A stretch of 64,000 nt of DNA from Pycnopodia helianthoides (Eukaryota > Echinodermata > Asteroidea > Forcipulatida > Asteriidae), in NCBI GenBank assembly GCA_032158295.1, contig CM063254.1:18242147-18306146 (forward strand), read 5' to 3'. A program made the position numbers and the translations under genes. Shown piece by piece: positions 1 through 11,858 of this stretch (within the stretch, counting starts at the first letter, position 1; each line of letters begins with the position of its first letter). Below the pieces are notes generated by a model. That model did not search any database and was not told where the DNA came from. It saw nothing but the letters and a program-made list of their open reading frames with translations.

Positions 1-264
1 ACAGGCTATGTGTACCATCAGCCTCTCATTCGCTCCGACCCCAAGCCCCGCAGCGAGGTGGCCCACCCAGCAGCCTCGACTTCAGTCACTTACTTCTACG
101 ACGACGACAGGGAGAGCAGCAAGTACCAGTCCCCGATGAAGCTGATGAACCGCAAGCAGGCTGGAGAGAAGACTAAGTGGTTGAACACGCCTAACACATA
201 CACCAAGGTAGAGATGCAGGAGGAACTGAAGGAAGGAGATGAAACCCCGAAGAAGAAGACAGTG
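1..264 (+). CDS. ADD: Adducin exon a (partial)
   Basis: The reading frame is open from base 1 and the exon ends at a GTGAGG donor in phase 0. It encodes the head-tail junction, including REKT/WLN-like GEKTKWLNTPN. An acceptor-like ACAG at 1-4 could instead make base 5 the exon start, but codon 1 (Thr) fits the conserved RTGY motif, so I read it as continuing from outside the window. Confidence 0.9.
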
Positions 265-3200
265 GTGAGGAGTCTTGCTCGCAATATCTAAACTTCTCAA
301 AGTCCATTTTATTGTTAAAGGAACATTACAGAATTGGTTTTTGCTAACAAAACAGTTGCTGGCAGTGTAAGCACTTTATGTAATCCACCATATACATAAA
401 CTGACAAACCTGTAGTAGTTTGAGATCGATCGGCCATCTGGGTCACGAGAAAATAGTGAAAAACCGATTACACATTTGCATGAAATCATATAGGTTCAAC
501 AAATGAATAAAACGCTCACTGAGCGATAAACTCCAACCGGAAAATTAGTTTATTCATTTCTCATCAAATATGGCATTTCAGACAGAAATATTTCAAGGGA
601 TGTTTTCTACTATCATCATCTTTAGACCGTGTAAGTTTTATGTAAAACTGTGATCAAAAAGTATATTTTACAAGTTTTGTTCTTACCAGTTCTGTAATGT
701 TCCTTTAACTATTGAAGAAATCAATATATTTTGTTGTTGTTGTGATTTCCAGTGGGTATCGGACGTCGAGAAGCAGTCATCTGGAGATCCAATCCAAATT
801 GAGGCCCACCAGTTCTCAAAGCTTTCTGATGACCCCAAGGAGTTGAAGAAGAGACAGAAAGATGTAAGTATAACACGGGGGATAGGATGCCAATCTTCCA
901 GCTATTGCAGGAATTCTTGCTTTTTCATTATATTTTTCGAGAGAAAATTGATGATCTGTGTTTCGTCCGACCCGGGAAAAATAAAAAGCCTTTACAGAGC
1001 GGGCTCAGATTGCCTTGCTATCAAGACATTCCTAACACTTTTCTTTTCATACATTCTCATTACTTTACCGATAGAGGGCGCATGTCGAAATGAGTTTTAA
1101 ATTAATGGATGAAATAGACTGGTCCCCATTTGTATAACAAAAGAAAAAAGAGCTGGAATCACAGATAACACAATAACCCTCGTAAAAGTGAGATTTCGAG
1201 CATGTATTCCAGTACTTTCTGTCCCTCTTGGTACAGGGGAAAGGAAGCGTTGTCATTTGGTAACTGTAAAAATGTTTTTGCCCCCCTCCCCGTCCTGCAG
1301 ATCAAAGCAGATCGGTTCGACGACAAGGTGACCGCTGGCCCCATCTCTGAAGTGTTGTCCGGCGTACAGTATGGAGACACACGCAAACAACAGGTGGGTT
1401 TTAATAACAGGCACCCCCCTTCACTCATTCCTGATCACTCACTGTCAAATAGTGTATCCATGCCACACACAAAAGTAGAAGCACCTTTTTTTTTACTTTT
1501 TTTTTTTACGTTTATGCAGTGGTGGTAGTTTGGTCAGTCTATCTTTGTTATTTGTCACACAAACACAAGTTACACAACTTCACAATAAATTGAGTCGTTT
1601 TATTTCGTTTTTTCAGCAAGATGGAGATCCTGCATTACTTAAAACAAAACCCAAAAAACATAAATGCACTTGGTGTTTTTCGTTTATATTATTTTTTTTA
1701 TTTTTTAGGTGGCTGTTTTTAACACTGAGGGTTTGGGTGGAATAATTTGTGGTCATCACAATAACGATTTTGGTGAACTTTTTGTAAACAATGTCCGAAA
1801 GGAGGCACTTTGGGCCTCACTGTATGATTAATTAGTCAAGTACAAGGGCTGAAAACATTGGGTTCCTGTTTGATGATATAATGACAATTGTCCTCTTATT
1901 TCGGGGGATGTGGGGTGGGGTTGATACCAAGTGCATGCATTTTACAGTACCGCCCATAGCTTTTTCTTTCGCATCTTGGTTTTGCATGATGAGGTTTTTT
2001 TTTTTTTAATTGAGGTATTGAGGTGTGGTTTGGTGTTGGTCTGCATGGCATTTCTGCAAGCTACATTTGTACCTCCAATGCCATGGAGTCTCACTTGAAG
2101 TTCGCATTTTGTTTGGACCCCAGATTTTTAAAATGCATCCCATGATTTTGCACTTACAGTAAAAAAAAAAAACACACGCTGCCACGAAGGGTAGCAATTT
2201 GTCACAGTGTGAAAAAGTTTGTGGAGGTTTTGCTCAAGGGAAGAGGCAAGACTTGCGTGAGGTCACAATGAGGTTTCGGGCTCAGGGTTTTCAGGGTTCA
2301 CCTTAATTTTGGTCAACTGGTATAATGTGGCACACTCAGTTTGGGACTCGGACTGTATTAAATGCTAACATCAATGATTGTTTAACATTTATTTTGCTAA
2401 GAATTGTTAGTGGCCTGACGTTTCAACCCCAAGCAGAGTCTTTCCTCAAAGGCTAAATGACAACACAACAACACACATACAACTGAACTGGTGTAAACAG
2501 AAACAGTCGAGTAGGAAGAAGTGAAGAGAGAGAGGCAGAGTGCAGTCAGAAAAAACCCAGACCATTTTTTTTTTTTTTTGTCGAATATAACTTGAAATCA
2601 CACAACCAGCGGTAACTTATGTAGATTTGCTACTTCACCTTGTGTGAGTCGACAAGAAAAGTAAACAGAAATGGTTCACATGAAGAAGATCAAACTCGTT
2701 CATTAAAAAAAGCAATAGAAATTAGATCTTGTAATTAGAACAAAGTGCACCTTAATCAGGGTTCTCCCCCAATATGCGCAAAAAAGCGGCCGATGCGCTA
2801 TAAAACAGGTTTTAAAAAAATGATTTGGGGGGGCTGGGGATTTTAGATCAAGTTCACAAAAATCACAAAGAAAAAACCATTTGGAATGCCCCAGATGCAG
2901 AATGCGCCCCAGTTTTGATAAAAAATCCTGGAGAGAACCCTGTCGTTGATGGTGTTTTTTAAATGATTTAGTGAGAGGCACCTGATTTACCGTAGTGAGC
3001 TTCAGTAGGTCAGCAAACCCCCTTCCCCCTGGCATTCCCATTCCTTCACATCTTCTAGACAACATTTAGCTAGAGACATCCTTCTATATTTTGCTCTTTC
3101 TCTTAGCTTGCTAGGGATGCCCCCTTATCTGACTCAAAGGAGTGTCTTCACGAGTCGCCCAAGGTATCTGACCTTTGACCCCCCCGCATCAGCAATCCGC

Positions 3201-6200
3201 TGGGAAACATGTTGTTCCAAACTGCACTGTTTCTTTTTCCGGTGTCAATTTTTCCCCCACCCTCGCCCGGGCAGATTTTTTGTTCCGTTCAATTACTTGC
3301 TCTGCTTTTTTTTCTGTTTTGCTTTCTGTCTTTATTCACATATTCACGCAGATGCTTGATTTTTTTAAATTTAAATTGTTGCACAGTTTAGTTTAGTTTT
3401 TAAATTGGTTTGGTTTTTCACATCTGGTTTTAGAATCTCACTGAAAAGCCAAGGGCATGTCTGATCATTCACTTAAAGTTTCAAGAACCGATCCTCGACG
3501 AAAGATATTTTAAAAACAATTTCTTACAAACGGAAAGCGTCCTACAAGCTCCATGCAAGAGCTGGAAAGTTTTTAACAAACGGAGTGTCTTGAGCTGCGC
3601 GCAAAGTAGTCACTTCTGGGAGCCAACATGCGCGCAAAGTAGTCACTTCTGGGAGCCAACATGCGCGCAAAGTAGTCACTTCTGGGAGCAACATGCGCGC
3701 AAGTAGTCATTTGGGAGCCATCAGCATCCCTACCAGGGGTTAGTGACAAGAGGTATCGATACGGCGCGTTGCCCATGGTAGCGAGGGTAAACCCAAGTGT
3801 TTAAAAATTTTCAGAGAAATCCTTTAGAAGAAGGGTTGATATCTTTTGTGAATTGGGTTTTCCTGAAAAAAATGGTTGGTGCACTATCCTATCCTATCTA
3901 ATCTTGAAATGGTAAACGAAAGCCGTGTTCGCATTGGATGTTTGGAGGTAAACTAACTGAGCAAATGTTTGGTAGTTTAGGCAATTTTATGTCCAGTGTG
4001 AACAGCCCAGGAAAATTTCACCCGGTGACTTAACCGAGTCGGTGTGGTAGTTTAACCGGCCACCTTCTGCGCAGGTAAACTAACCTGGTTCAAACTAACC
4101 GAGCCGAAAGGTCCAGTGCAGACGCACCATAATCCAAGTGCGGACACCAATAAGATTAACCCTTTGGAATGTAATACCTACGGTGTCCGTTCAATACTAA
4201 TCCATTGCAAACACGGCTAAAGAAACAGAAGTAAGTATTGAATGGGCATGTCTTTAAGGCTTGAGAGTGTTTTTTTTTACTTTTATTCGGAAGAGAGGTG
4301 AAGAGAAAGATTTCTGTTTGTTGACTAATATCCATGTTTTTTCTAATACTAACACATTTTTTGTGAGGCACTCTTGGTCTGCGTCATGCGTTATTTTGGC
4401 ATCTGTTTGTACAGAAAGCTTCGGGAAGTAAAGTTCTATTTTGCAAAGTTGATCAACAAAACATTTATTAGGATCAGGCCAACTTCATAGAGCTGCTTAA
4501 TAAGCAAGCTTAGCACAACAAAATTGTGCTTACCAGAATAAGGCTACCAGCCAAAATACCATGTCGCATGTAACGTTTGTGACCGGTATCCTGCTCGTTT
4601 CTGCTATTAGGCGGGAATTTGCTGAATGATATTTCCTGCTTCAGCAGCTCTGTGAAATTGGGTTCTGAGCGTACCCAATTCACTTCTACATGTGCGGTCC
4701 GTTGTCCATCGACCATTTGCACAGGTGGCCCTCTACTTGTCGACAAGTTGACTAGTGTAAGGGCGACGTCTTAAGTACCAGAAAATGTGGGAAAGTTTAT
4801 TGCTTCATTATGCCATGTCCAGCAAGAACAAAAGACGAAATTGTTCATGCAAGTTGAAGAGTCTTTGCAAGATAGAATTCCTGGTTTGACCCACGCCGTG
4901 TGCAGTAGCGATTAACAATCTTGCCTGTTTTTGATTGCTCCTCGTTTTGCAGCTAACATGTTTCCATTCCAATGAATTGAGCAAACAATAGTTTAATTTG
5001 AGACTCCTTGTTATGCAGAAATATATCTGGCTACAGTATTTGTCCATTTTATTCCTTGACATTGTGATCAAGTTTTTTTCGTTTGACAAACTATCCAAAA
5101 GTTGGGTTTTTTGTTGTTTGTTTTTGTTAGGTGTTCTGGCATACAACCCAGAGCGCTTCTTCATTTGTAGTAAAAGAACAAATTTTGAACAAGTTTTTTA
5201 CAAGGTTTTGTTACAAAAGTTTGATGAAATTTTAATGCTTTGAATGATTAACGTGTGCATGTCAGGGATGAGATTTGAAGAGTGTAGCAATTTCTGAAAA
5301 ATGGCTAGCTGGGCCTGGGTTCTCCCTAGGCCCAGAACCCCTACAATGTTACAATTCAGGAGGTTTACAGACTCTGTCCATCACCAGAAGTACATCACTT
5401 CAGGTTTCGGACACAGTGTGGACTATTTCTGTCTCCCTCTGGTGACAGCTTTACCTCCTACGGGTATTTGAAGGCTCAAAGAGGTTTTTGAGAATCCTAA
5501 AATCAGGATATATCCTTTGGAAATCACATGCCTGACATCTTCGCTAAAAAGAAAACTATCTTGCACCATCCACCTTGGCCATGCTTAAAAACCTCCTCCC
5601 CCACCCACCCTTACTCCATTCCATCTTTCTTGTTCACGTATGGGCCATTTGATTTGAAAGTTTCAGCTTGACAAGAAGGGTGCCCCCCCAAGGGCACCAA
5701 GCTTTTGGCAGGTTAGGTTTGAACGACGTCTGGTACAATGCCTTTGTTCGGTCACGAATGAATGCTCAGTTAGAATTCCTAAGACTGAACCCAGCGGGGC
5801 TGTGTCACATGATAAGGGGCAAGCTTTTGCAAGGTTGGCGTAGTGGTATCTTTTTTTTTACTCGCCTTCCACCTCCATGACCACCTGTTGTAATCCCGCC
5901 GGGGTGGCACTATGTGGATTGGATTTTTAGTCCCTACCGGATGGCGAGGGTTTTCCCTGGAATAATTCTCTGGGGTTTTCCTCCCACATCTAAAACAATG
6001 AAACTTCTTTGTCTTCTCTCCATGGGGTTCTTGGCAAATGATAAAGTTTGCCTTTTTCTGAGAGACCCGGGCTTCACAACCACAAATTTACCAATGAAAT
6101 GGATGACAAAACACCCATGGAATTTCCAATGAAGTGTGAAGCACTATGTTTAAAAAGTCTTTGCTAATCTGGAGGTTGCTGTCGAACGTTTGCCAGGAAC

Positions 6201-9200
6201 CATGAGATGTAGCAGCAGTATGCTCAGTCTGAGGAATTCAAAAGTTTGCATTTAATAGTGACCAGGCAAGTCAGTGTACCAGACATTCAAATTTTAACTT
6301 GTGAATGGCTTATTCCATGGTTACTCACATCACAATGACAGGCTTGGTATTTTCACGGAGGTTAACCTCAATGTAGGTTGTTCTCTCCAGGCCCTTCAAG
6401 TAGAAGGTTCCACTCCAACAAAAAAAACACTTATTCTTTACTGGAACAACGAATCGGACCTTCAAAGATTTTCAAAACTTCTTGATGACGTCACATTTGT
6501 GACTCCGTACGTTAAATCTTGTTATTATTGATAATAACAAGCTTGCTGCTGAAGACGATCAGAGCATACTGATTGAAACATCGAGTTGATCCACCACAGG
6601 TTTATTTTCAGAACCACCACAACTCACAAGACAGATTTATATACATGGTATTTGTTACCACAAACCTTTTACCAGATTGTATTTCCACCGTGCCACGCTT
6701 TAATTGTCATGATTGTACTTGACTTCCATTGCGTGGGTGGCTAGTACATAAAGCGCTCACCTCACCACTGTGGCCCTGGTTCAATTCCCGGCGAGGGCCA
6801 TATGTGAGTAGAGTTGTGTCATGGTTCTCTCCCGTGCCATTAAGGTTTTTCTCCTGACCCTCCGGTTTTTCCCCCCTCCGGAAAAATCAAAACACTCTCA
6901 ATCTTTGGCTGTGCTCCGTGGTCGTGGGTCGATGTGGCTGGGCTGCCAAAGGCACCTTAACATGCCTGCGGCTCGACCACGTTGTAGCTGCGTCCTTCGC
7001 ACTTCAGCTTCTCAGCTGTGAGTACGGATGATTAGCCGCCCAAATTATTACAAATAAATCAGAAAACCAGATACGTGAGGTCAGTGTATTGTGAGTTGCC
7101 ATAGATTAGGTCATCAACTATACCTTGGGAGTAAGTTAATGAGGCACCTGGGTTTGCAGGGTTTTCAAGGTGCATGGTATAACAAAATGTGCACCTTTCA
7201 TCGGAGCTTCTCAAAAGTGGCTGCCCCTAATGGGTTATTATAAAACCGAGGGGAGAATAACCCATTCTCGAGTTGTAGATTTGAATAATGTCTGGTACAC
7301 TTTGTTGGAAGAGCGCCGGCACAATAATCGGGAGGTCGCGGGTCCGAATCCCGCTCTAGTGGATTTTTCTTTGTTCACCCCAAAATTGAGTTTGAAATAA
7401 CTTGTGACGAAGCAAGTCATTGTACTCGGACATTATTCAAATCTAACTCGCAAAATGACTCGTTGGAGTAGTGACGCTGATGGTCAGATCATCTCAAATG
7501 AGATTGGAAGTCCAGGCGTGTTTTTGGTTCACATTGTTACAGTGTTTTGATGTCCTACTTTATGGTTGTTTTGCTCACAGCAGGGCGGCGGTGGTGATCA
7601 GATCCACGCAGCCTCCAAAGGGATCATCGAGCGGAGCCATCAGAAAGACGCTCTGCTGTACACGGCCTACGCACCCAACCCGTTCGAGAACATGTCCGAG
7701 GAAGACATCCTGCAGTATAAGAAAGAGATTGCCGAGAAGACGGGCCAAGGTCAGTCTTTTTTTAAACTTTAACCCCCGTTATGACCTATGTTGTGAGGGT
7801 CAAGGTCGGCCTGGCTGGTCACTACGCATGTGTCCTTCAAGCAAAATACTTTTGTCACAATAGCCCGTATGCACTAGCGCCATCTTTAAACTATACCTCA
7901 ACGCATCTTGGGAACCCGAGTACAGTTAGACAAAAATCAAGCTGCCAAGATGGACGTCACGCTGTAGTTTACGCGTAACTATGCCAGGTTGTATAGTTGT
8001 TCACCCCATTGCTTCAAAATGAGCATGCCAGGATTGTTGCCGGTATTGCTTGGATGCGAATTTCACCCAGAATCCTTTGCTCGCCGATCGCGCGCTTTGG
8101 GACATGCATATGGGTTATTGTTTGTCGTTTGGATGTGATGTAAAGCCGGAGTTCCCGCGTACTAGGATTGGCTGTACACGGCAAAGAACCAAGAACACTC
8201 AGTAGGAGTTCACCCCAGTGTTTCTGGTTCACATTGCAAGTACCCTTGTTGACAGGTTTCCTCAGGCTTGCAAGCGACAGTGGTTAAGTTCATTTAATTG
8301 AGGCATCCTTAGTTTCATTACCAGAAATTTATAATTATAGTTAGGCTTCAGGGCTCTTAACCTCAAGGGGTCAATTTTATTGAGAAGGTTAACGGAGGAA
8401 TTTAATTGGCTCTGAACAGTCTCATTTAGCAGTTGGAGGGTACCAGTCAAATGCCATGTTATGTGTACTGTTTGCCATGGTTTCCCATGGTTTCCCTCAA
8501 CTCTCGGCATATTCTGTGGAAATGATCTTAAACCCATTTTCTCCTGCTGTTTATTCACTGTTCCAGATGTGAAAGAAATCGAGCTGATCGTGCAAGCACC
8601 AGACTCTCAGATGAACGGTCCTGATGGAATGGACGAAACTACTACTACTACAACTAAGAGAGAGGTTGTTGTAACCAAGGGTGGTGAGTACCAGTTATTA
8701 TTTGGTTGCAACATCATGACTACTTAAGGCCGTGGTCGGAACTTATGGCTTTGGCAATGGCATTAGGGTGTGGGGTGTTCGAATCCCGGTCATGACACTT
8801 GTGTCCTTGAGCAAGACACTTAACTGTAATTGCTTCTCATCACCTAGGGGTGAATGGGTACCAGTGAGGGCAGAGATGGTTCTTGTGATTGATTATAGCT
8901 TGGTGCCCTACATACTTGGCAGCACAGGCTGTATACTCCCCAGGGAGCTGAGATGGTTTAAGGAATGAAATAATGGCCCAGTGACCAGGGGTAATAATGT
9001 TTGAAGCGCAATGATCATTCTTTGGAATTGTGCTATATAATCGTTGATATTATTACTATTGTAAAAGCGATAGCGGAAGTCGCTTGATTCAGACGAGACC
9101 TGATTCTAAAAATTGATCTCTAATCACAATTTGGGTTAACGGACCTTATGCACATGATGCCGTTTGAGTAGGGCGCCCTCGGCTAGAGGTCCAAAGAGCT

Positions 9201-10160
9201 TTGCTCGTCGGCCCATCCTTTGCGCTACACCAGGGTTTGCATTTAACTTTTTTTGATGACTGGCCAGCAAGACCAGTTAGCTTGTCATTTAACTTGTCTG
9301 CCAGCGTAACTGACAGATGTCTGAGTGGAGTGGCTTTTTGGCTATGGCTCTGGCTGAAAGTGCTCTAGTCAGCGATGACAAAGTTATAAATTAAGACAGG
9401 GAGTCGACCATGTGTCAGAAACCCTATGGGTGGCTGATTTTGAGTAATTTTGAAGAAGGAAAAAAAACAGTTTGGAAGGGTAGGTGTAGATGACTAACAT
9501 TCCATTTATATATGCAGCTTCACTGTTAAAGGCAGGGTATACTTTCAGTTGTTGTCAAAGACCAGTATCCTCGCTTGGTGTATCCCAACATTTGGGCGCT
9601 ATTGGTCATCGAAGTTGCAGGAAAACAATGAAAGAAAAAAACTGTGCTTTCAGGTGCCTGAGAAAGACTTCATGCCTGAAACGTTTCTCAGATTCAAATG
9701 TTTTGGGGGTGAAAAATTATCCAAACCATATTACTTCGAAGGGAATCCTTTCTCAAAAGAGTGTGTACTGTCAACAGCTGCAGTGCTTCTAACCATGTAA
9801 ATTTTTATGTTAATTTTAAAGTGGTTTTAACCATCATTGATTCGTCTGTGTCCCCCCCCTTTCCCTCCTACCCCTGTAGAGGACGGATCTGAAATCAAAA
9901 CTACCCGAGTTGTAACGACCAAGTTCACAACCAAAGAGACGACACTGAACGGTGACGAGGCCGAGGTGGAGGAAGGCGAGGACGACGACGAGAGGGCAGC
10001 CTCACCTCAAGATGCGGCTCTGAGGAGTGCCAGCAGCGCAGAGGCGTCGCCGACCAAAGACGCAACCTCTCCCTCTAAGAAGAAGGACAAGGACAAGCAG
10101 AAGAAGAAGTTCAGAACCCCTTCATTCCTCAAGAAAAAGAAGGAGAAGGCAGACAGTTAA
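1..10160 (+). CDS. ADD: Adducin, C-terminal part (tail and MARCKS-like domain); 5' end outside window
   Basis: Adducin caps actin filaments and recruits spectrin to them in the membrane skeleton. Six coding exons are seen: 1-264, 753-863, 1301-1393, 7581-7749, 8567-8683 and 9880-10160. All junctions are GT-AG and the phases agree (0,0,0,1,1). The first codons, TGYVY, match the end of the aldolase-like head. WLNTPNTYTKV, HQFSKLSDDPKEL and APNPFENMSEEDI then follow the known adducin tail in order. The last exon has an acidic stretch (EEGEDDDERA), then a lysine-rich end with KKKFRTPSFLKKKK. This is the MARCKS-related spectrin-actin and calmodulin site, whose RTPS serine is a PKC/PKA target in vertebrates. 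About 270 residues are present. The head and neck lie upstream of the window. Family assignment is secure; which paralogue it would match in vertebrates is not. Confidence 0.95.
265..752 (+). other. Adducin intron, mostly filled by a MITE
   Basis: 488-bp intron. 386 of these bases are TTAA-flanked MITE family A (319-704), leaving about 50 bp on either side. Confidence 0.85.
319..704 (+). mobile_element. TTAA-flanked (piggyBac-type) MITE, family A, copy 1
   Basis: Starts AGGAACATTACAGAATTGG and ends with the inverted form (CTGTAATGTTCCT). It is flanked by TTAA at 315-318 and 705-708. No coding capacity. Three more copies lie in this window (20706-21098, 26756-27140, 29116-29498). Confidence 0.85.
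753..863 (+). CDS. ADD: Adducin exon b
   Basis: 37 codons in phase 0 at both ends, with a TTTCCAG acceptor and GTAAGT donor. It encodes the HQFSKLSDDPKELKKRQKD segment, equivalent to the NQFVPLNTNP-type segment of vertebrate adducins. Confidence 0.9.
864..1300 (+). other. Adducin intron without recognised features
   Basis: 437-bp intron. I see only an open stretch with no family similarity that I can recognise, and a C-rich polypyrimidine tract before the acceptor. Confidence 0.6.
1301..1393 (+). CDS. ADD: Adducin exon c
   Basis: 31 codons, phase 0, with a CCTGCAG acceptor and GTGGGT donor. It encodes DKVTAGPISEVLSGV, matching the family's KTAGPQSQ(L/V)L block. Confidence 0.9.
3594..3720. 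repeat. 33-bp tandem repeat, about 4 units
   Basis: Three near-identical 33-bp units containing GCGCGCAAAGTAGTCACTTC, followed by a shortened fourth with small deletions. Confidence 0.85.
4476..4665. mobile_element. TIR element of the GGGCCCAATTTCATAGAG family
   Basis: Ends in inverted copies of (A/G)GGCC(A)A(A/C)TTCATAGAGCTGCTTA. It shares the internal ACCAGCCAA and GGTATCCTGCTC words with copies near 37611-37798, 38468-38632, 44129-44324 and 51232-51385. Degenerate. Confidence 0.65.
5845..6030 (+). mobile_element. SINE-like fragment
   Basis: Begins with a tRNA A-box-like GGTTGGCGTAGTGGTATC. It carries GGGGTTTTCCTCCCACATC, a segment typical of tRNA-derived SINE bodies in marine invertebrates. 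The B box is poor. Assigned from general recognition only. Confidence 0.45.
6741..6900 (+). mobile_element. tRNA-derived SINE fragment
   Basis: GGGTGGCTAGTACATAAAGCG resembles an A box and GGTTCAATTCCCGG is a good B box (RNA polymerase III promoter). A SINE-like body with TTTTTCTCCTGACCCTCCGG follows. The sequence does not fold as a complete tRNA. Confidence 0.55.
7275..7400 (+). mobile_element. tRNA-like SINE copy, related to the hairpin at 53255
   Basis: B-box-like GGGTCCGAATCCCGCTCTAGT is followed by TTTTTCTTTGTTCACCCC, the same tail as the element at 53255-53361. Confidence 0.5.
7581..7749 (+). CDS. ADD: Adducin exon d
   Basis: 56 codons plus one base, with a CTCACAG acceptor. The acceptor is ambiguous by one CAG (NAGNAG-type: CACAG|CAG), so a one-glutamine splice variant is possible. 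It encodes AASKGIIE and APNPFENMSEEDILQYKKEI, the conserved PNPF block. Confidence 0.9.
7750..8566 (+). other. Adducin intron without recognised features
   Basis: 817-bp intron; I see nothing I can name in it. Confidence 0.55.
8567..8683 (+). CDS. ADD: Adducin exon e
   Basis: Enters and leaves in phase 1, with TTCCAG acceptor and GTGAGT donor. It encodes a threonine run (DETTTTTTKRE) from an ACT/ACA repeat. This tail part is poorly conserved in the family; it is assigned by phase, splice signals and position. Confidence 0.8.
8720..9060 (+). mobile_element. tRNA-derived SINE
   Basis: B-box GTTCGAATCCCGGTCATGAC is followed by the common SINE body word CACTTGTGTCCTTGAGCAAG, and ends in a TATTATTACTATT tail. 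It lies in the intron before the last adducin exon. Confidence 0.65.
9525..9830 (+). mobile_element. TTAA-type MITE family B, degenerate copy
   Basis: Starts TTAAAGGCAGGGTATACTTT and carries GTCAAAGACCAGTATCC, the marker of family B. The right end is worn. Its internal ATGs give open frames of 83-100 codons that I regard as meaningless. Confidence 0.6.
9880..10160 (+). CDS. ADD: Adducin last coding exon (MARCKS-like domain)
   Basis: Acceptor CCCCTGTAG after a pyrimidine-rich tract, stop TAA at 10158-10160. It encodes the acidic stretch, SPTKDATSPSKKK, and the diagnostic FRTPSFLKKKK basic terminus. Confidence 0.95.
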
Positions 10161-11816
10161 ACAACTTCAATCTGATACAATTCCAGCTTTTGTTGAGGGT
10201 CGTTGAACAGCTGCTCAACTTCTGATGTGGCCTCATTATCTTGTCCAAAAGGGTAGATGGAACCGGTTAGAACCTGTTCCAGCCGGTCGTTGACAGTATG
10301 TAATAGTACAATTTTTTCAAAAATGGCTGCGGTCGCACCGGTTTGAAGCAGTTGGTTACCGATAAAGAATGATTTTTGTGTTTTCTCTCTCTCCCTTTTT
10401 TTATACTTGATTAAAAAAAAAGCTTTTTAATGGATTGCTCTCCTCTGCTTCAGTTTTATTCCTCTTGTGAACCTTTTTTCCGCCAACGCTTTTGGGTGAA
10501 ATTCAGAGAGGGGTGCGGTTTCGTCCCTGGTCTGTCTGCCGATTGGGCGATGCACGCTCACTCGTGCACGTTTGTGATTTGCTTGGTAACGGAGGATTCC
10601 GTGGGGGGGAGGTTGGATGTTTTTAAGCAGTGCGCATTCAGTAGTTTAAATCAGTCTAGTTCGCGCTCGATCATATTTAAAATATGTAGTACTGTTTAAC
10701 AGTACGTTCATGTATAACTAAAGATGGCTTGGGTGTATTGCGGGAGGAAGTCGTTGCCATTATTAAAAAAACTAGCGGCGACGCGGATGCGGCTGGCGTC
10801 CTCTTCAATAAGTAAATGTTGACACGCGACGCGGGGGGGGGGGAGAGGGGATCCTTGAAGCCCGCGTCCAATGGAAGATGTGTTGTTAATAATATAATGT
10901 GGTCGTTTTTTTTTTAATTGTGGGGTTGATGTTTTGAACCAAGCAGAGATGTTCGTTGGTTTGACGCCTCGTAGTAAAAAACCCTTGTATTCTGGTCACA
11001 TTGCCTGTAAATTTGATTCCAGATAATTGCAAGAAGAAAAAAAAGAAAAGTTGACACGTATACAATTACCCATATTTTGGACAGACACTTTAGAGAGAGA
11101 TAAAAAAGACCAAACCCCAACCCAAATGGGTTGGTGTTTCTGCATTAATCTGATTTTTAAAAAAAAAACAAGACTGAAAAATGCAAGAAACCGTTGTCGG
11201 AGGATAAAAGAAATGCACAACCACAAAGGGAATTTTTTTTAGAGCGTCCCCCCCAAATATTGTAGATTAAAACTATTAGTCTTGATAACTGTTTTAAATG
11301 TGCCATGTGACATTCTAAGATTGTAAATGTGAAATGTCTACTGCTCATTGATGAAAATATGAAGATCCTTACAGTGTTTGTCGGTGGTAATATGTGTAGA
11401 ATTTAATGTGTACATTTTAATTAATCGCTGTGGCATAGATGTGTGTAGTGCAAAATGTGGGACAGTTCTTAAAACGTAATAAAAAACGAAAATGGAAAAT
11501 TGAGAAAGCCAAAACAGTACAGCGGCGGCAAACAATAGAGGTAAAGTTTGTTGACTTCGATTGGAGGAGAGGGTTGTGTTTTTGTGCTTTTTGTAAAATA
11601 CTACGGGAACTTTGAAATAATTAGACGAGTGGTGTGCCATTCGCTGAGTGACCAGTTTTTGTTGTTGTTGATGGCAAACTGAAAGATGGCGCACAGGCTT
11701 GTGACTGGCATGTCATGATCATGTGATGCGCATGTGACCTTCGGCGTGGTGTCCATGCCCACAGCATGTGAGTCGTCATGTCATGGCCATGTGTTCAGCA
11801 TGTGACAGAAATGCAC

Positions 11817-11858
11817 GGGAGGGGAGGGGAGGGGAGGGGAGGGGAGGGGGAGGGGGGC
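11817..11858 (+). repeat. (GGGGA)n G-rich tract
   Basis: At least six consecutive runs of four or more G separated by single A residues on the sense strand of the presumed adducin 3' UTR. It is capable of forming a G-quadruplex. Confidence 0.8.

Larger units (their letters stand above)
1394..7580 (+). other. Long adducin intron with dispersed repeats
   Basis: 6.2-kb intron. It holds a repeat fragment near 2402-2490 (GGCCTGACGTTTC, seen again at 63801), a 33-bp tandem array (3594-3720), a TIR element (4476-4665) and SINE-like pieces near 5845-6030, 6741-6900 and 7275-7400. 1400-2380, 2560-3590, 3720-4470 and 4670-5840 show only low-complexity T/A tracts and no gene that I can support. Confidence 0.6.
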
